From Paenibacillus sp. FSL H7-0331 (GTDB lineage: Bacteria; Bacillota; Bacilli; Paenibacillales; NBRC-103111), in NCBI RefSeq assembly GCF_001956045.1, contig NZ_MRTH01000013.1, forward strand, positions 62,001-126,000: a stretch of 64,000 bases of DNA. The letters run 5' to 3'. Below, piece after piece: positions 9,309 through 17,764 of the stretch (the stretch's first letter is position 1; the number at the start of each line of letters is the position of its first letter). A model generated the notes under the pieces. The model was given only the letters and a program-made list of their open reading frames with translations, searched no databases and was not told where the DNA came from. The position numbers were made by a program, and so were the translations under genes.

Positions 9309-9611
9309 ATGAAATATGGTCAGCGAATATGCTTGCTTCGCGAAGAAAAACAACTGACACAGGGGGAACTGGCAGAACGAATCGGTATATCCCGTGCTGC
9401 ACTATCACATTATGAGAATAATCGCAGAGAGCCGGATTTTGAAACCTTGAAGCATATCGCAGATTTTTTTTATGTGAATGTCGATTATTTATTGGGAGGT
9501 GTGGGACAGATACATAAAGAAGAGGCTGTCCACCAGACTAAGCCTGCAAAGCTGCTGGGCTATCACATTGTTCATTTCAAACATTGGGTATACCCAAATC
9601 GTTTGTTGTAG
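9309..9611 (+). CDS. XRE family regulator (XRE-2), short form
   Basis: The 100-residue protein repeats the helix-turn-helix of the 7506 regulator: 41 of the first 64 residues are identical, including ALSHYEN and RREPD around the recognition helix. After residue 66 the two diverge completely; this copy ends in a basic, aromatic tail (LLGYHIVHFKHWVYPNRLL) and lacks the ELTAEEATRFI segment. Either the tail is a frameshifted remnant or the protein is a naturally shortened partner that could form mixed dimers with XRE-1, like SlrR with SinR. AGAGGGG precedes the ATG. Expected to recognise the same palindrome. Confidence 0.82.
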   Translation: MKYGQRICLLREEKQLTQGELAERIGISRAALSHYENNRREPDFETLKHIADFFYVNVDYLLGGVGQIHKEEAVHQTKPAKLLGYHIVHFKHWVYPNRLL

Positions 9612-9627
9612 ATTGAGCAAGGTGCAT

Positions 9628-9644
9628 GAGTACAATATGTATCA
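9628..9644 (+). promoter_or_regulatory. Operator site C
   Basis: GAGTACAATATGTATCA matches the consensus in the right half and centre, with a degenerate left end. It is followed directly by TAATGA, in the position of a -10. It lies between XRE-2 and the HPr-kinase-like gene, suggesting an internal regulated start. Confidence 0.55.
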
Positions 9645-9681
9645 TAATGAGCAGGCACATTATGATAGAAAGGGCTTCTTT

Positions 9682-10473
9682 ATGCACAGTATCCATTCGA
9701 TTATAGGAGAGCATTCGATCCGGTTTACAACTTGGTCGGAACAGGTAGTCAGTTGGATCACCGGAACCTTCTACATTGTTCAGGATGGTACGGCTGCTGA
9801 AGAAAAAAGCACAGATCTGCTGGTTCATATTGATGAGCAGAGTGGTGCACCATTCGAGAGCTTTGATGTTCGTGTGCTGTCGGATGATAACTATATCTGT
9901 TATAAGCGTTCGGATTATACGGTTCGCGTCAATCGGAGCCACACGAAAGCATCGATTTACGTATACGATGATTTTGCATTAAAGCACGCTTTATTGAATT
10001 TATACAGCTCGTTTGTCATTTACCATGGATGGGGATTGCTTCTCCACGCATCCTGTCTGGAGGAAGGAGACCGGGCCTACGTATTTGCCGGGCAGTCCGG
10101 GGCTGGGAAATCGACGGTGATCAAATTATCCTCACCACGATTGGTGCTTTCCGATGAGGTAGCGATTATCCGGGTGCAAAAGCAGGACATTACCGTGTTT
10201 AATTCTCCATTTCGCAGTGAGATCAAGTCAACGGAAAGAACAAAACAACGTCTGGGGGGGATCTTCATATTAAAGCCGTCACATCAGGTTCAGCGAATCC
10301 CTTTTAGAAAGCCGGACGGGATTTTCCATTTGTTAAATCACTTGTTTTATTGGACTACAGATATAAAGGAATCGAACAAAGTATTGATGATGTGCAAAAT
10401 GCTTGCCGATCGAGTCCCCATTGCCCAGTTGAATTTTCAGGAAAACGATACCTTCTGGGAGTATATTGTATGA
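9682..10473 (+). CDS. HPr-kinase-like P-loop protein
   Basis: The 263-residue product has a Walker A loop GQSGAGKST at residues 137-145, preceded by GLLLHAS with a conserved histidine, and a following LVLSDEVAII segment that fits the HprK-like Walker B. It lacks the separate N-terminal domain and capsule signature of genuine HPr kinase, so it belongs with HprK-related proteins found near PqqD proteins in peptide-modification and polysaccharide clusters. In paeninodin-type lasso peptide loci such a kinase phosphorylates the precursor. The start is ATG at 9682 after GAAAGGG; upstream frame sequence overlaps XRE-2 and the operator. It overlaps the next gene by ATGA. The substrate here is unknown. 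Confidence 0.8.
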   Translation: MHSIHSIIGEHSIRFTTWSEQVVSWITGTFYIVQDGTAAEEKSTDLLVHIDEQSGAPFESFDVRVLSDDNYICYKRSDYTVRVNRSHTKASIYVYDDFALKHALLNLYSSFVIYHGWGLLLHASCLEEGDRAYVFAGQSGAGKSTVIKLSSPRLVLSDEVAIIRVQKQDITVFNSPFRSEIKSTERTKQRLGGIFILKPSHQVQRIPFRKPDGIFHLLNHLFYWTTDIKESNKVLMMCKMLADRVPIAQLNFQENDTFWEYIV

Positions 10474-10736
10474 ACACGCTATATAAACGGAGTTCATTGA
10501 CGCAGGCTGTGGAGTGTGAGGGTGAATGGGTGATTATTCATGTCAGTCACGATACGATTACAAAGCTTAACGATACGGCCGGTTCCTTGTGGGCCATGCT
10601 GAATAAGAGTATGACCGTTAACCAGTTAGTGGCGTTAGCTAGCAGTCACAATATGCCTTTGACGGAGGTAGCTGCTGCAGATATTGAGATGCTGCTGGAG
10701 CAATTGGTCCACATTGGATTAGTCGAGAAATGGTAA
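10470..10736 (+). CDS. PqqD family protein
   Basis: The 88-residue product (IHVSHDTITKLNDTAGSLWAML, then EMLLEQLVHIGLVEKW) fits the PqqD fold, a small winged-helix domain that binds leader peptides in RiPP pathways (RRE). It starts at the ATG that overlaps the stop of the HprK-like gene, so the two are translationally coupled. No precursor peptide, asparagine synthetase, protease or radical SAM enzyme is present nearby, which separates this pair from known lasso or PQQ loci. Similar HprK/PqqD pairs occur in polysaccharide export loci; what the pair does is not established. Confidence 0.82.
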   Translation: MNTLYKRSSLTQAVECEGEWVIIHVSHDTITKLNDTAGSLWAMLNKSMTVNQLVALASSHNMPLTEVAAADIEMLLEQLVHIGLVEKW

Positions 10737-10742
10737 TTTCAT

Positions 10743-10793
10743 TGATACAAAATGTATTGTTTTCTTATGGTGATTATGATACAATATGTATCA
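10743..10793 (+). promoter_or_regulatory. Main EPS operon promoter with operators D1 and D2
   Basis: D1 TGATACAAAATGTATTG (10743-10759) and D2 TGATACAATATGTATCA (10777-10793, a perfect match to the consensus) are 34 bases apart centre to centre. A promoter TTGTTT (10757-10762), 17-base spacer, TACAAT (10780-10785) lies between, with its -35 overlapping the end of D1 and its -10 inside D2. Occupation of either site would block it. It is the only obvious promoter ahead of the 17-gene run. Confidence 0.75.
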
Positions 10794-10824
10794 TAAGAAT
10801 AAACTTTGAGACTGGAGGATGTAT

Positions 10825-11571
10825 ATGGAATTCGATTTGAAGTTCTTATTAAAGATTCTGAAAAAAAAGCTAGGACTCATCCTATTGGTAGTCGTCATTG
10901 CTGGCGGGTTCAGTTTTTATTGGAGCAAGTATCAGATGAAGCCAGTATATGAAGCTTCGACCAAACTGATCGTGAACAAGGCACAGGAAAATGCAGCAAT
11001 GCTCGATTATAATACAGTCAATTTGAATATCAAGCTGATTGATGTGTACAAGGAAATTATTAAATCACCGGCAGTGATGGACATCGTTGCCCGCCAAAAT
11101 TCGACCCTGGGCTACACGTCCGAGCAGCTCATCAAGAAGGTGCAGATCAGCGGAATCCCGCAAACGCCGATCATGGTCATGACATTTGAAGATCAGTCGC
11201 ACGAGAAAGCTGTTACCTTGATCAACTCCATAGCCAATGTTTTCCAAGGTCAGATTCCGTTGATAATGAAGGTGGATAATGTAGTCATTCTGAATGAGGC
11301 TAAATCCACGGATCACCCGGAAGCGATAAGTCCACAGGTATACTTTAATGTAGCGCTGGCTATGACGATAGCGATAATTTTTATGATCAGTATGGTCGTT
11401 CTGCTTGAATATTTGAACGATACTGTTCAATCAGAAGAGGATATCTGGTCGGAATTAGGTATTCCTACATTGACGGCCATCGCCAAGGTCAGAAAAAAAG
11501 ATATCAAAGCAAGCCGTGCCCTATACACCAATACCAAGGTAGGAGGATCCAGCCATGTATCCGTCCTCTAG
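10825..11571 (+). CDS. Chain-length/kinase-modulator protein (Wzz, CapA/YveK type)
   Basis: A 248-residue membrane protein: short cytoplasmic start (MEFDLKFLLKILKKK), first membrane segment about residues 14-32, an extracellular alpha/beta domain, and a second membrane segment about residues 168-190 after the Pro-containing PEAISPQ. This is the Gram-positive Wzz form that recruits and activates a separate tyrosine kinase. ATG at 10825 is seven bases after CTGGAGG; the ATG at 10819 is too close. It overlaps the kinase gene by 17 bases. Together they control EPS chain length and assembly at the membrane. Confidence 0.9.
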   Translation: MEFDLKFLLKILKKKLGLILLVVVIAGGFSFYWSKYQMKPVYEASTKLIVNKAQENAAMLDYNTVNLNIKLIDVYKEIIKSPAVMDIVARQNSTLGYTSEQLIKKVQISGIPQTPIMVMTFEDQSHEKAVTLINSIANVFQGQIPLIMKVDNVVILNEAKSTDHPEAISPQVYFNVALAMTIAIIFMISMVVLLEYLNDTVQSEEDIWSELGIPTLTAIAKVRKKDIKASRALYTNTKVGGSSHVSVL

Positions 11572-12238
11572 ACAATACCCGCTGCTAATTCAATCCCAAT
11601 CCAAATCATCCGTCTCTGAAGCGTTCAAAACGTTGCGTACGAATATCCAATTTTCGGTTAAAGACGTTGAACCCAAGGTCGTACTTGTCACTTCGGCAGA
11701 AAAGGGTGAAGGCAAATCGACCACTACTGCCAATCTGGCAGCCGCGTACGCGCTTGATAACAAGCGGGTGATTATGATCGATGCCGATTTACGCAAACCG
11801 ACCCTGCACCACTTTTTTAGCAAGACGAACCGGGTTGGGCTGTCCAATCTGTTGGTACAGCAATGCAATTTGGAGGAAGCGATTTGGGAAACAGGAATTC
11901 CCGGACTGATGCTAATCGGAGCAGGTACGATTGCTACCCACCCTACGGAAATGCTCGGATCAGACCGGATGAAGGCGCTCATCCATAAGCTGGCACAATC
12001 CTTTGATATCATTTTGATTGATTCACCGCCTGTCATGATGTTCTCCGATGCCCAGATTTTGGCTTCACAATGTGATGGTGTGCTGATGGTCGTTAATTGT
12101 GGAAGGGTAAAGAAGAGGATTGCCAGAAAGGCAAAGGAGCAGCTAGATTTCGTCGGCGCACGGATTTTGGGTGCGATCATGAACAATGTTAAAAAGCATG
12201 ATGAAGACTTTCAATACTATTATGGAGCCAATTCATGA
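11555..12238 (+). CDS. BY-family protein tyrosine kinase (CapB/EpsB type)
   Basis: The 227-residue cytoplasmic ATPase shows Walker A (SAEKGEGKST, residues 47-56), Walker A' (VIMIDADLRKP, about 72-82) and Walker B (IILIDSPP). The C-terminal tail carries FQYYYG, a short cluster of tyrosines that would be autophosphorylated. With the adjacent CapA-like protein it forms the split kinase typical of Firmicutes, and regulates polymerisation and UDP-sugar enzymes. It overlaps both neighbours by a few bases, so is tightly coupled. Confidence 0.92.
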   Translation: MYPSSRQYPLLIQSQSKSSVSEAFKTLRTNIQFSVKDVEPKVVLVTSAEKGEGKSTTTANLAAAYALDNKRVIMIDADLRKPTLHHFFSKTNRVGLSNLLVQQCNLEEAIWETGIPGLMLIGAGTIATHPTEMLGSDRMKALIHKLAQSFDIILIDSPPVMMFSDAQILASQCDGVLMVVNCGRVKKRIARKAKEQLDFVGARILGAIMNNVKKHDEDFQYYYGANS

Positions 12239-14061
12239 GCTACTCAAAGAAATTATCCCTGTTCATTCTGCTTGATTTGATTATTGTATGGTTTAGCATT
12301 TATTCCAGTTACTACTTTCGATTCGATGAAAGCATCCCGAGCTTTTATGTTCATCAATGTGTAACCTTCTGCATCGTTTCGACCGTGGTGTTCACTGCGA
12401 GCATGTTTTATTTCAAGCTGTATAACCGGATCTGGCAGTATGCCAGTGTCGGGGAAATGATCTCTATTGCAAAAGCTGCAGCATGGAGTTGTGTGATTTC
12501 TTATCTTCTCACCTGCTTCCTGACTTATCGGGTTGTGCCGCTTCATGTGTTCCTGCGTACCTTTGAAACGACGCTGCTGCTGCTTGGAGGGCTTCGGTTC
12601 GGATGGCGTATTTATACGGACAGCTACCGTAAGAAAATACCGACTCAGTCCAAGGCGTTAATTATCGGTGCAGGCGGTTGCGGATCTTCGGTGGCCAAGA
12701 GGCTGAAGGCGAATAAGGATTCCAAGGTGTATCCGGTCGCGTTCATAGATGACAACACGCTTAAGCACCGGCAGGAGGTATGCGGACTTCCGGTTCTCGG
12801 CAATCGGGATAGCATTGTAGAGATAGTCGAGAAGCAAGGAATAGATGAGATCATCATCGCGATGCCCTCCGCATCAAAACGCGAAATTAGCAAAATCATT
12901 GAGATTTGCAAAACAACCAGCGCCAGTCTGAAAATTATCCCTCGCATCGACGATCTGCTAACTGGCAAGCTTTCCTATAACGAAATTCGTAATGTGGAGG
13001 TGGAGGATTTATTGGGCCGCGATCCAGTGAATCTGGATCTGGGTGGGATTGCTGGTTATGTGAAAAACAAAACGGTTCTCATCACAGGTGCGGGCGGTTC
13101 CATCGGTTCAGAGTTGTGCAGGCAAATTGCCAGATTCGAGCCGGCCGTACTGCTGCTGCTGGGTCATGGTGAGAACAGTATTTATTCTATTGAAATGGAG
13201 CTTAGCCGTCGGTTTCCGACACTCAGGATGGAAAGTATTATTGCCGATGTACAGGATGAGAACCGGATTGACGAAGTATTTGGGATGTATCGTCCAGAGG
13301 TGGTATTTCACGCCGCAGCCCATAAGCACGTACCTTTAATGGAACGTAACCCTTCGGAGGCTATCAAAAATAATGTGTTCGGAACGAAACATGTGGCGGA
13401 CAGCGCTGACAAGTATGGGACCGAAAGATTCGTTCTTATATCCTCCGATAAAGCTGTCAATCCTACCAGTGTGATGGGGGCCACGAAACGGATTGCCGAG
13501 ATGTACATCCAGAGCCTGAACAACAGCAGCCTGACCAAGTTCGTTGCGGTTCGCTTCGGAAATGTGCTCGGAAGCAGGGGCAGCGTAATTCCTCGCTTCA
13601 AGGAGCAGATAGCGATGGGTGGACCGGTTACGGTTACGGATCCAAAGATGATCCGTTATTTTATGACAATACCGGAAGCTTCCCAGCTCGTTATTCAAGC
13701 AGGGATGTTCGCCGAAGGTGGGGAGATATTCATTCTCGATATGGGCAAACCGGTGAACATTGTCGATCTGGCCAAAGACCTGATCCGGTTGTCCGGGTTC
13801 GAATCCAACGTAGATATCGATATCGTATTTACGGGCATAAGGCCTGGGGAGAAGCTGTATGAGGAGCTGCTGATGGATGAGGAAGGCTTAATAAATACGA
13901 ATCACAAACGGATATTTATTGGCAAGCCGGTCAATTTGAGTCGTGCCTCTCTGGAGCTCGCGATCAAGCAGCTGGAAAAATTAATCAATGAGGATCAAAT
14001 GGTCATTCGGGACAGTCTCAAGCATCTTGTACCTACTTTTAAGAATGAGTATGTGTCATAA
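12235..14061 (+). CDS. Membrane UDP-GlcNAc 4,6-dehydratase-like enzyme (PglF/CapD family)
   Basis: The 608-residue protein has four or so N-terminal membrane segments (residues 8-125), a first Rossmann-like domain with ALIIGAGGCGSS (141-152), and a second NAD(P)-binding SDR domain beginning VLITGAGGSIGSELC (281-295). The active-site region LISSDKAVNPTSVMGATKR (401-419) has the S-D-K and K motifs of the inverting/retaining sugar dehydratases PglF, WbpM and FlaA1. It likely forms a 4-keto-6-deoxy amino-sugar nucleotide for the aminotransferase(s) encoded downstream. It overlaps the kinase gene by ATGA. Confidence 0.9.
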   Translation: MSYSKKLSLFILLDLIIVWFSIYSSYYFRFDESIPSFYVHQCVTFCIVSTVVFTASMFYFKLYNRIWQYASVGEMISIAKAAAWSCVISYLLTCFLTYRVVPLHVFLRTFETTLLLLGGLRFGWRIYTDSYRKKIPTQSKALIIGAGGCGSSVAKRLKANKDSKVYPVAFIDDNTLKHRQEVCGLPVLGNRDSIVEIVEKQGIDEIIIAMPSASKREISKIIEICKTTSASLKIIPRIDDLLTGKLSYNEIRNVEVEDLLGRDPVNLDLGGIAGYVKNKTVLITGAGGSIGSELCRQIARFEPAVLLLLGHGENSIYSIEMELSRRFPTLRMESIIADVQDENRIDEVFGMYRPEVVFHAAAHKHVPLMERNPSEAIKNNVFGTKHVADSADKYGTERFVLISSDKAVNPTSVMGATKRIAEMYIQSLNNSSLTKFVAVRFGNVLGSRGSVIPRFKEQIAMGGPVTVTDPKMIRYFMTIPEASQLVIQAGMFAEGGEIFILDMGKPVNIVDLAKDLIRLSGFESNVDIDIVFTGIRPGEKLYEELLMDEEGLINTNHKRIFIGKPVNLSRASLELAIKQLEKLINEDQMVIRDSLKHLVPTFKNEYVS

Positions 14062-14088
14062 AAATAACCTAAAGGAGCGCAAACAGAC

Positions 14089-15114
14089 ATGATCCATTTT
14101 GCCATAGTAGGCTGCGGTCATATTGCCCAGAAGCATGCGGAATCGATCCAATTCATTCAGGATGCGCATTTACACGCGGTTTGTGATACAAATCGTATCA
14201 CACTTGATGATTTTATTGTAAAGACCGGAGCCATCGGCTACACCGATTATAGTGAAATGCTAGATGATCCGAAGATCAACGTAGTCAATATTTGCACACC
14301 GAGTGGTTTGCATGAAAGATTGGCGGTGCAGGCTGCGAACGCAGGTAAGCACATTATTGTGGAGAAGCCGGTAGCCTTAACGCTTGCGGCTGTGGACCGA
14401 ATTGAGGAAGCATGCCTCAGAAATGGAGTCAAATGCGCTGTTGTACATCCTAACCGGTTTCGCCCTGCTATTGTAGAGTTGAAGAAAATGATCGATCAAG
14501 GTCGGTTTGGAACCATCAGCCATGTCAATGCAACCGTCCGCTGGAATCGGAATCAAGCCTACTATGATCAAGCCGATTGGCGAGGAACGAAGGCTATGGA
14601 CGGCGGCGTACTGATGAATCAAGCCATACATAATCTGGATTTGCTGCTGTGGCTGATGGGTCCAGTCAAACGGGTGCATGCCATAACTTCAACCCGATTA
14701 CGTGCTATTGAAGCAGAGGATGTTGCAGCCGCTATATTGGAATTTGAAAATGGAGCTGTGGGTGTGATCGAAGCGGCATCCACGATCTATCCGAAAAATT
14801 ACGAGGAATCGATCAGTATTTTCGGCGAAACCGGTACCGCTGTGATAGGGGGGCCAACGGCAAGCTGGATAAAGCACTGGGTTTTCGAGCATTCGTTACC
14901 GAGCGAGAACGAGCAGCTGATTCAAATCATTGAAGCGGATCCGTACGGTATTCCTGGCCACCAGCGAATCATCAGGGATATGGTAAGAGCCATCCGTGAT
15001 GATCGAGAACCACTTGTCACCCTGAGAGACGGTCGCAATGCGTTGAAGCTGGTTCTCGATATTTACGCAGCCGCCGAACGCAGTGCATTGGAGCACGAAG
15101 AGGTAAGTCAGTAA
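14089..15114 (+). CDS. Gfo/Idh/MocA oxidoreductase, WbpB-like
   Basis: A 341-residue NAD-dependent sugar oxidoreductase with GCGHIAQKH at the dinucleotide fold, EKPVALT at residues 92-98 and WRGTKAMDGGVLMNQAIHNL, a stretch typical of WbpB/WlbA, which oxidises UDP-GlcNAcA at C3. The neighbours WbpE-like aminotransferase and WbpA-like dehydrogenase support this assignment. Odd feature: codons 32-38 contain a perfect copy of the EPS operator (14184-14200). GGAGCG precedes the ATG. The reaction is well supported by context rather than by the family alone. Confidence 0.85.
   Translation: MIHFAIVGCGHIAQKHAESIQFIQDAHLHAVCDTNRITLDDFIVKTGAIGYTDYSEMLDDPKINVVNICTPSGLHERLAVQAANAGKHIIVEKPVALTLAAVDRIEEACLRNGVKCAVVHPNRFRPAIVELKKMIDQGRFGTISHVNATVRWNRNQAYYDQADWRGTKAMDGGVLMNQAIHNLDLLLWLMGPVKRVHAITSTRLRAIEAEDVAAAILEFENGAVGVIEAASTIYPKNYEESISIFGETGTAVIGGPTASWIKHWVFEHSLPSENEQLIQIIEADPYGIPGHQRIIRDMVRAIRDDREPLVTLRDGRNALKLVLDIYAAAERSALEHEEVSQ
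14184..14200. promoter_or_regulatory. Intragenic copy of the EPS operator (site G)
   Basis: TGATACAAATCGTATCA has perfect TGATAC and GTATCA half sites with five bases between, inside the WbpB-like coding sequence. An exact 12-base match of this arrangement is not expected by chance in 64 kb, but coding constraint could still explain it. It could act as a roadblock or internal operator. Confidence 0.45.
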
Positions 15115-15178
15115 ATAGACAGTAGACAACGAAACAGGTTTACCCAGAATAAACAGCTTTCGAAAATGATATATAGAA

Positions 15179-15221
15179 GTGCGGTAAATATAGAACGGAG
15201 TGGATCCTTTTTTTACCGTAC
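15179..15221 (+). other. Hairpin in the intergenic gap of the EPS operon
   Basis: GTGCGGTAAA pairs with TTTACCGTAC across a 23-base loop (one G-T pair), in the 128-base gap before the aminotransferase gene. No T run follows the stem, so it is more likely a processing or stability element than a terminator. Confidence 0.4.
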
Positions 15222-15242
15222 TTTAATTCCAGGGGAGAGATC

Positions 15243-16403
15243 ATGATGAGCATAACCATGCATCGTTTAAACTATTTTACTAAAAGGGAAGTGCCGCTAC
15301 TGGATACGGTGGCACAGTATAACTACTTGAAGGAAGAGCTTCAAGCCGCAATGAATCAGGTTCTGGAAAGCGGAAGCTACATAATGGGGCCAGCCGTGAA
15401 ACAGTTTGAGGAAGCGGTGGCCAAATATTGCGGCATCAAGCATGCAATCGGGGTAGCCAATGGCACAGACGCTCTGCTGCTGACACTGGATGCGCTGGGG
15501 ATCGGACCTGGAGATGAAGTTATTACATCACCGTTTACTTTTTTTGCGAGTGCGGAGGTGATTTCACAGCTGGGTGCTGTGCCGGTGTTCATCGATATAG
15601 AGGCGGATAGCTACAACATCGATACGACGAAGCTTGAAGCGGCCATTACTCCAAAGACGAAGGCGATTATACCCGTACATATCTTTGGACAGCCGGTTGA
15701 GATGGATGCGGTTATGGAGCTCGCCCATAAATATGGATTGCACGTGATTGAGGATGCGTGCCAGGCGATGGGTTCGGCTTACAAGCATCGACCGGTCGGT
15801 TCCATTGGAACGGCAGGCTGCTTTTCCTTCTTCCCTACCAAAAATCTTGGTGGCTACGGTGATGGGGGCATGGTCATTACCAATGATGACGAGCTGGCTG
15901 CCAAGCTTAGAATTTTGCGTGTACACGGCAGTAATCCCAAATATTACCACTCGATGATCGGCTACAACAGTCGTCTGGATTCCCTGCAGGCTGCCATGCT
16001 GAGGGTAAAGCTGCCGCATCTGGATGACTGGAACCGTAAGCGTAGGCAGAAAGCTCTAGTGTATACGGCCCAGCTGCGGGTTACACCACTGAAGCTGCCA
16101 GTGGAATCCCAGGGGATGTATGTTATCTATCATTTATACATTATTCAAACCCCGCACAGGGATGCACTGTTACGACATTTGGCTGACCATGGCGTGGGTT
16201 CGGGCAGTTATTATCCGGTTCCACTACACCGCCAACAGGTGTATCAGCCCCTGGGCTATGGGCTTGGCAGTTTGCCAGTAGCAGAACAGGCTGCGCTCGG
16301 TACGATGGCTCTGCCGCTCTATCCCGAAATGACCGATGAGGACCAAGCCTATGTGATAGCGGTCGTCCATGACTTTTTTGAAAAAAGGGGTGAGCTTCAA
16401 TGA
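15243..16403 (+). CDS. DegT/DnrJ/EryC1 aminotransferase, WbpE-like
   Basis: A 386-residue PLP-dependent sugar aminotransferase. The lysine that forms the PLP aldimine is K200 in FSFFPTKNLGGYGDGG; GTDALLL and ITSPFTFFASAE are the cofactor and substrate loops. It most resembles the WbpE type, which aminates UDP-3-keto-GlcNAcA using glutamate. Its place between WbpB- and WbpA-like genes supports that. GGGGAG precedes ATG codons at 15243 and 15246; either could start. It overlaps the next gene by ATGA. Confidence 0.88.
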   Translation: MMSITMHRLNYFTKREVPLLDTVAQYNYLKEELQAAMNQVLESGSYIMGPAVKQFEEAVAKYCGIKHAIGVANGTDALLLTLDALGIGPGDEVITSPFTFFASAEVISQLGAVPVFIDIEADSYNIDTTKLEAAITPKTKAIIPVHIFGQPVEMDAVMELAHKYGLHVIEDACQAMGSAYKHRPVGSIGTAGCFSFFPTKNLGGYGDGGMVITNDDELAAKLRILRVHGSNPKYYHSMIGYNSRLDSLQAAMLRVKLPHLDDWNRKRRQKALVYTAQLRVTPLKLPVESQGMYVIYHLYIIQTPHRDALLRHLADHGVGSGSYYPVPLHRQQVYQPLGYGLGSLPVAEQAALGTMALPLYPEMTDEDQAYVIAVVHDFFEKRGELQ

Positions 16404-17764
16404 GTGCAATGACAGCAGCAACTATAACGGGTAAGGAAAGCGCAACCTCTCTGATGGCCGAACAACTGATGGTTAAATTTCATGCCAAACGAGCCGTGAT
16501 TGGTGTCGTCGGGCTTGGTTATGTCGGACTTCCGCTCGCGGTAGAGAAAGCCAAGGCCGGCTTCGAGGTGATCGGCTTTGATGTACAGGAAAGCAAGGTA
16601 GATATGGTCAATGAAGGCATCAATTATATTGGCGATATTGTTGACGAGGATTTGCGCGCGATGGTAGAGGAGGGGCGATTAAAGGCTACCTCCGATTACT
16701 CCTTCATGAGTCATGTCGATGCTGTAGCGATTTGTGTGCCGACACCGCTTGATGTGTATCAGCAGCCGGATACAAGTTATGTCGAGCGTTCGACTATTGA
16801 AATCGGCAAATATCTGCGTCCCGGGATGCTAGTCATTCTGGAGAGCACGACCTACCCGGGAACAACTGAGCAGTTGGTCAAACCTACTCTGGAAAAGGTA
16901 TCCGGACTGCAATGCGGACGTGACTTCTTCCTGGCCTACTCGCCGGAACGCGTCGATCCCGGTAACAAAAGCTACAATACCAAAAATACACCGAAGGTTG
17001 TCGGTGGTGTCACGGATAACTGCACACGGGTCGCATCTACCATGTATCGGGCCGTATTGGACGGAGAGGTGCATGAGGTAAGCAGTCCTGCTGTAGCCGA
17101 GATGGAGAAAATTTTTGAGAATACATTTCGTAATATTAATATTGCGCTGGCCAATGAGATGGCAATTCTGTGCAACCGGATGGGAATTAATGTCTGGGAG
17201 GTGATCGATGCGGCCAAGACCAAGCCTTATGGCTTTATGGCCTTTTATCCGGGCCCAGGGCTGGGTGGGCACTGCATCCCAATCGATCCGTTTTATCTCA
17301 CCTGGAAGGCAAGGGAATACAATTACCATACGCGCCTGATTGAACTTGCCGGTGAGATTAATAACAGCATGCCGGAGTTTGTTGTTGAGCGGATCAGCCA
17401 TATTCTCAATGAAGATAAAAAGTCTTTGAAAGACTCGAAGGTCTTTTTGCTGGGGCTGTCCTATAAAAAAGATATTGACGATTACCGAGAATCCCCTGTG
17501 GTCAAGATCATCGAGGAGCTAGAGAAAAGAGGCGCCAATATCATGTACAGCGATCCTTATATCAGCAGATGCGAGCATCAAGGACGCGTATATAACACTC
17601 TTCCGGTGACAGCAGCGAATTTGAAGAAAGCTGATATTACGGTCATTACGACAGATCATTCCAGCTTCAATTATGATCTGATTCGCAGAAGTGCTCCGGT
17701 GCTGTTTGATACGAGGAACGCAATGAAGGGAAAAGAGGTACTTGGCAAGTACTACCTGCTGTGA
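16400..17764 (+). CDS. UDP-N-acetyl-sugar 6-dehydrogenase (WbpA/WecC type)
   Basis: The 454-residue enzyme has VVGLGYVGLPLAVEK (37-51), the FLAYSPERVDPG loop, and the catalytic cysteine C292 in GPGLGGHCIPIDPFYL. The family oxidises C6 of UDP-GlcNAc or UDP-ManNAc twice, with two NAD, to the uronic acid. With the WbpB- and WbpE-like neighbours, UDP-GlcNAc is the likely substrate, giving UDP-GlcNAcA. The stop codon overlaps the GTG of the flippase gene. Confidence 0.93.
   Translation: MSAMTAATITGKESATSLMAEQLMVKFHAKRAVIGVVGLGYVGLPLAVEKAKAGFEVIGFDVQESKVDMVNEGINYIGDIVDEDLRAMVEEGRLKATSDYSFMSHVDAVAICVPTPLDVYQQPDTSYVERSTIEIGKYLRPGMLVILESTTYPGTTEQLVKPTLEKVSGLQCGRDFFLAYSPERVDPGNKSYNTKNTPKVVGGVTDNCTRVASTMYRAVLDGEVHEVSSPAVAEMEKIFENTFRNINIALANEMAILCNRMGINVWEVIDAAKTKPYGFMAFYPGPGLGGHCIPIDPFYLTWKAREYNYHTRLIELAGEINNSMPEFVVERISHILNEDKKSLKDSKVFLLGLSYKKDIDDYRESPVVKIIEELEKRGANIMYSDPYISRCEHQGRVYNTLPVTAANLKKADITVITTDHSSFNYDLIRRSAPVLFDTRNAMKGKEVLGKYYLL

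Noticed and set aside
9682..10736. A full lasso peptide locus
   Set aside because: Only the kinase-like and PqqD-like genes are present; no precursor, protease or cyclase can be found between XRE-2 and the CapA-like gene.
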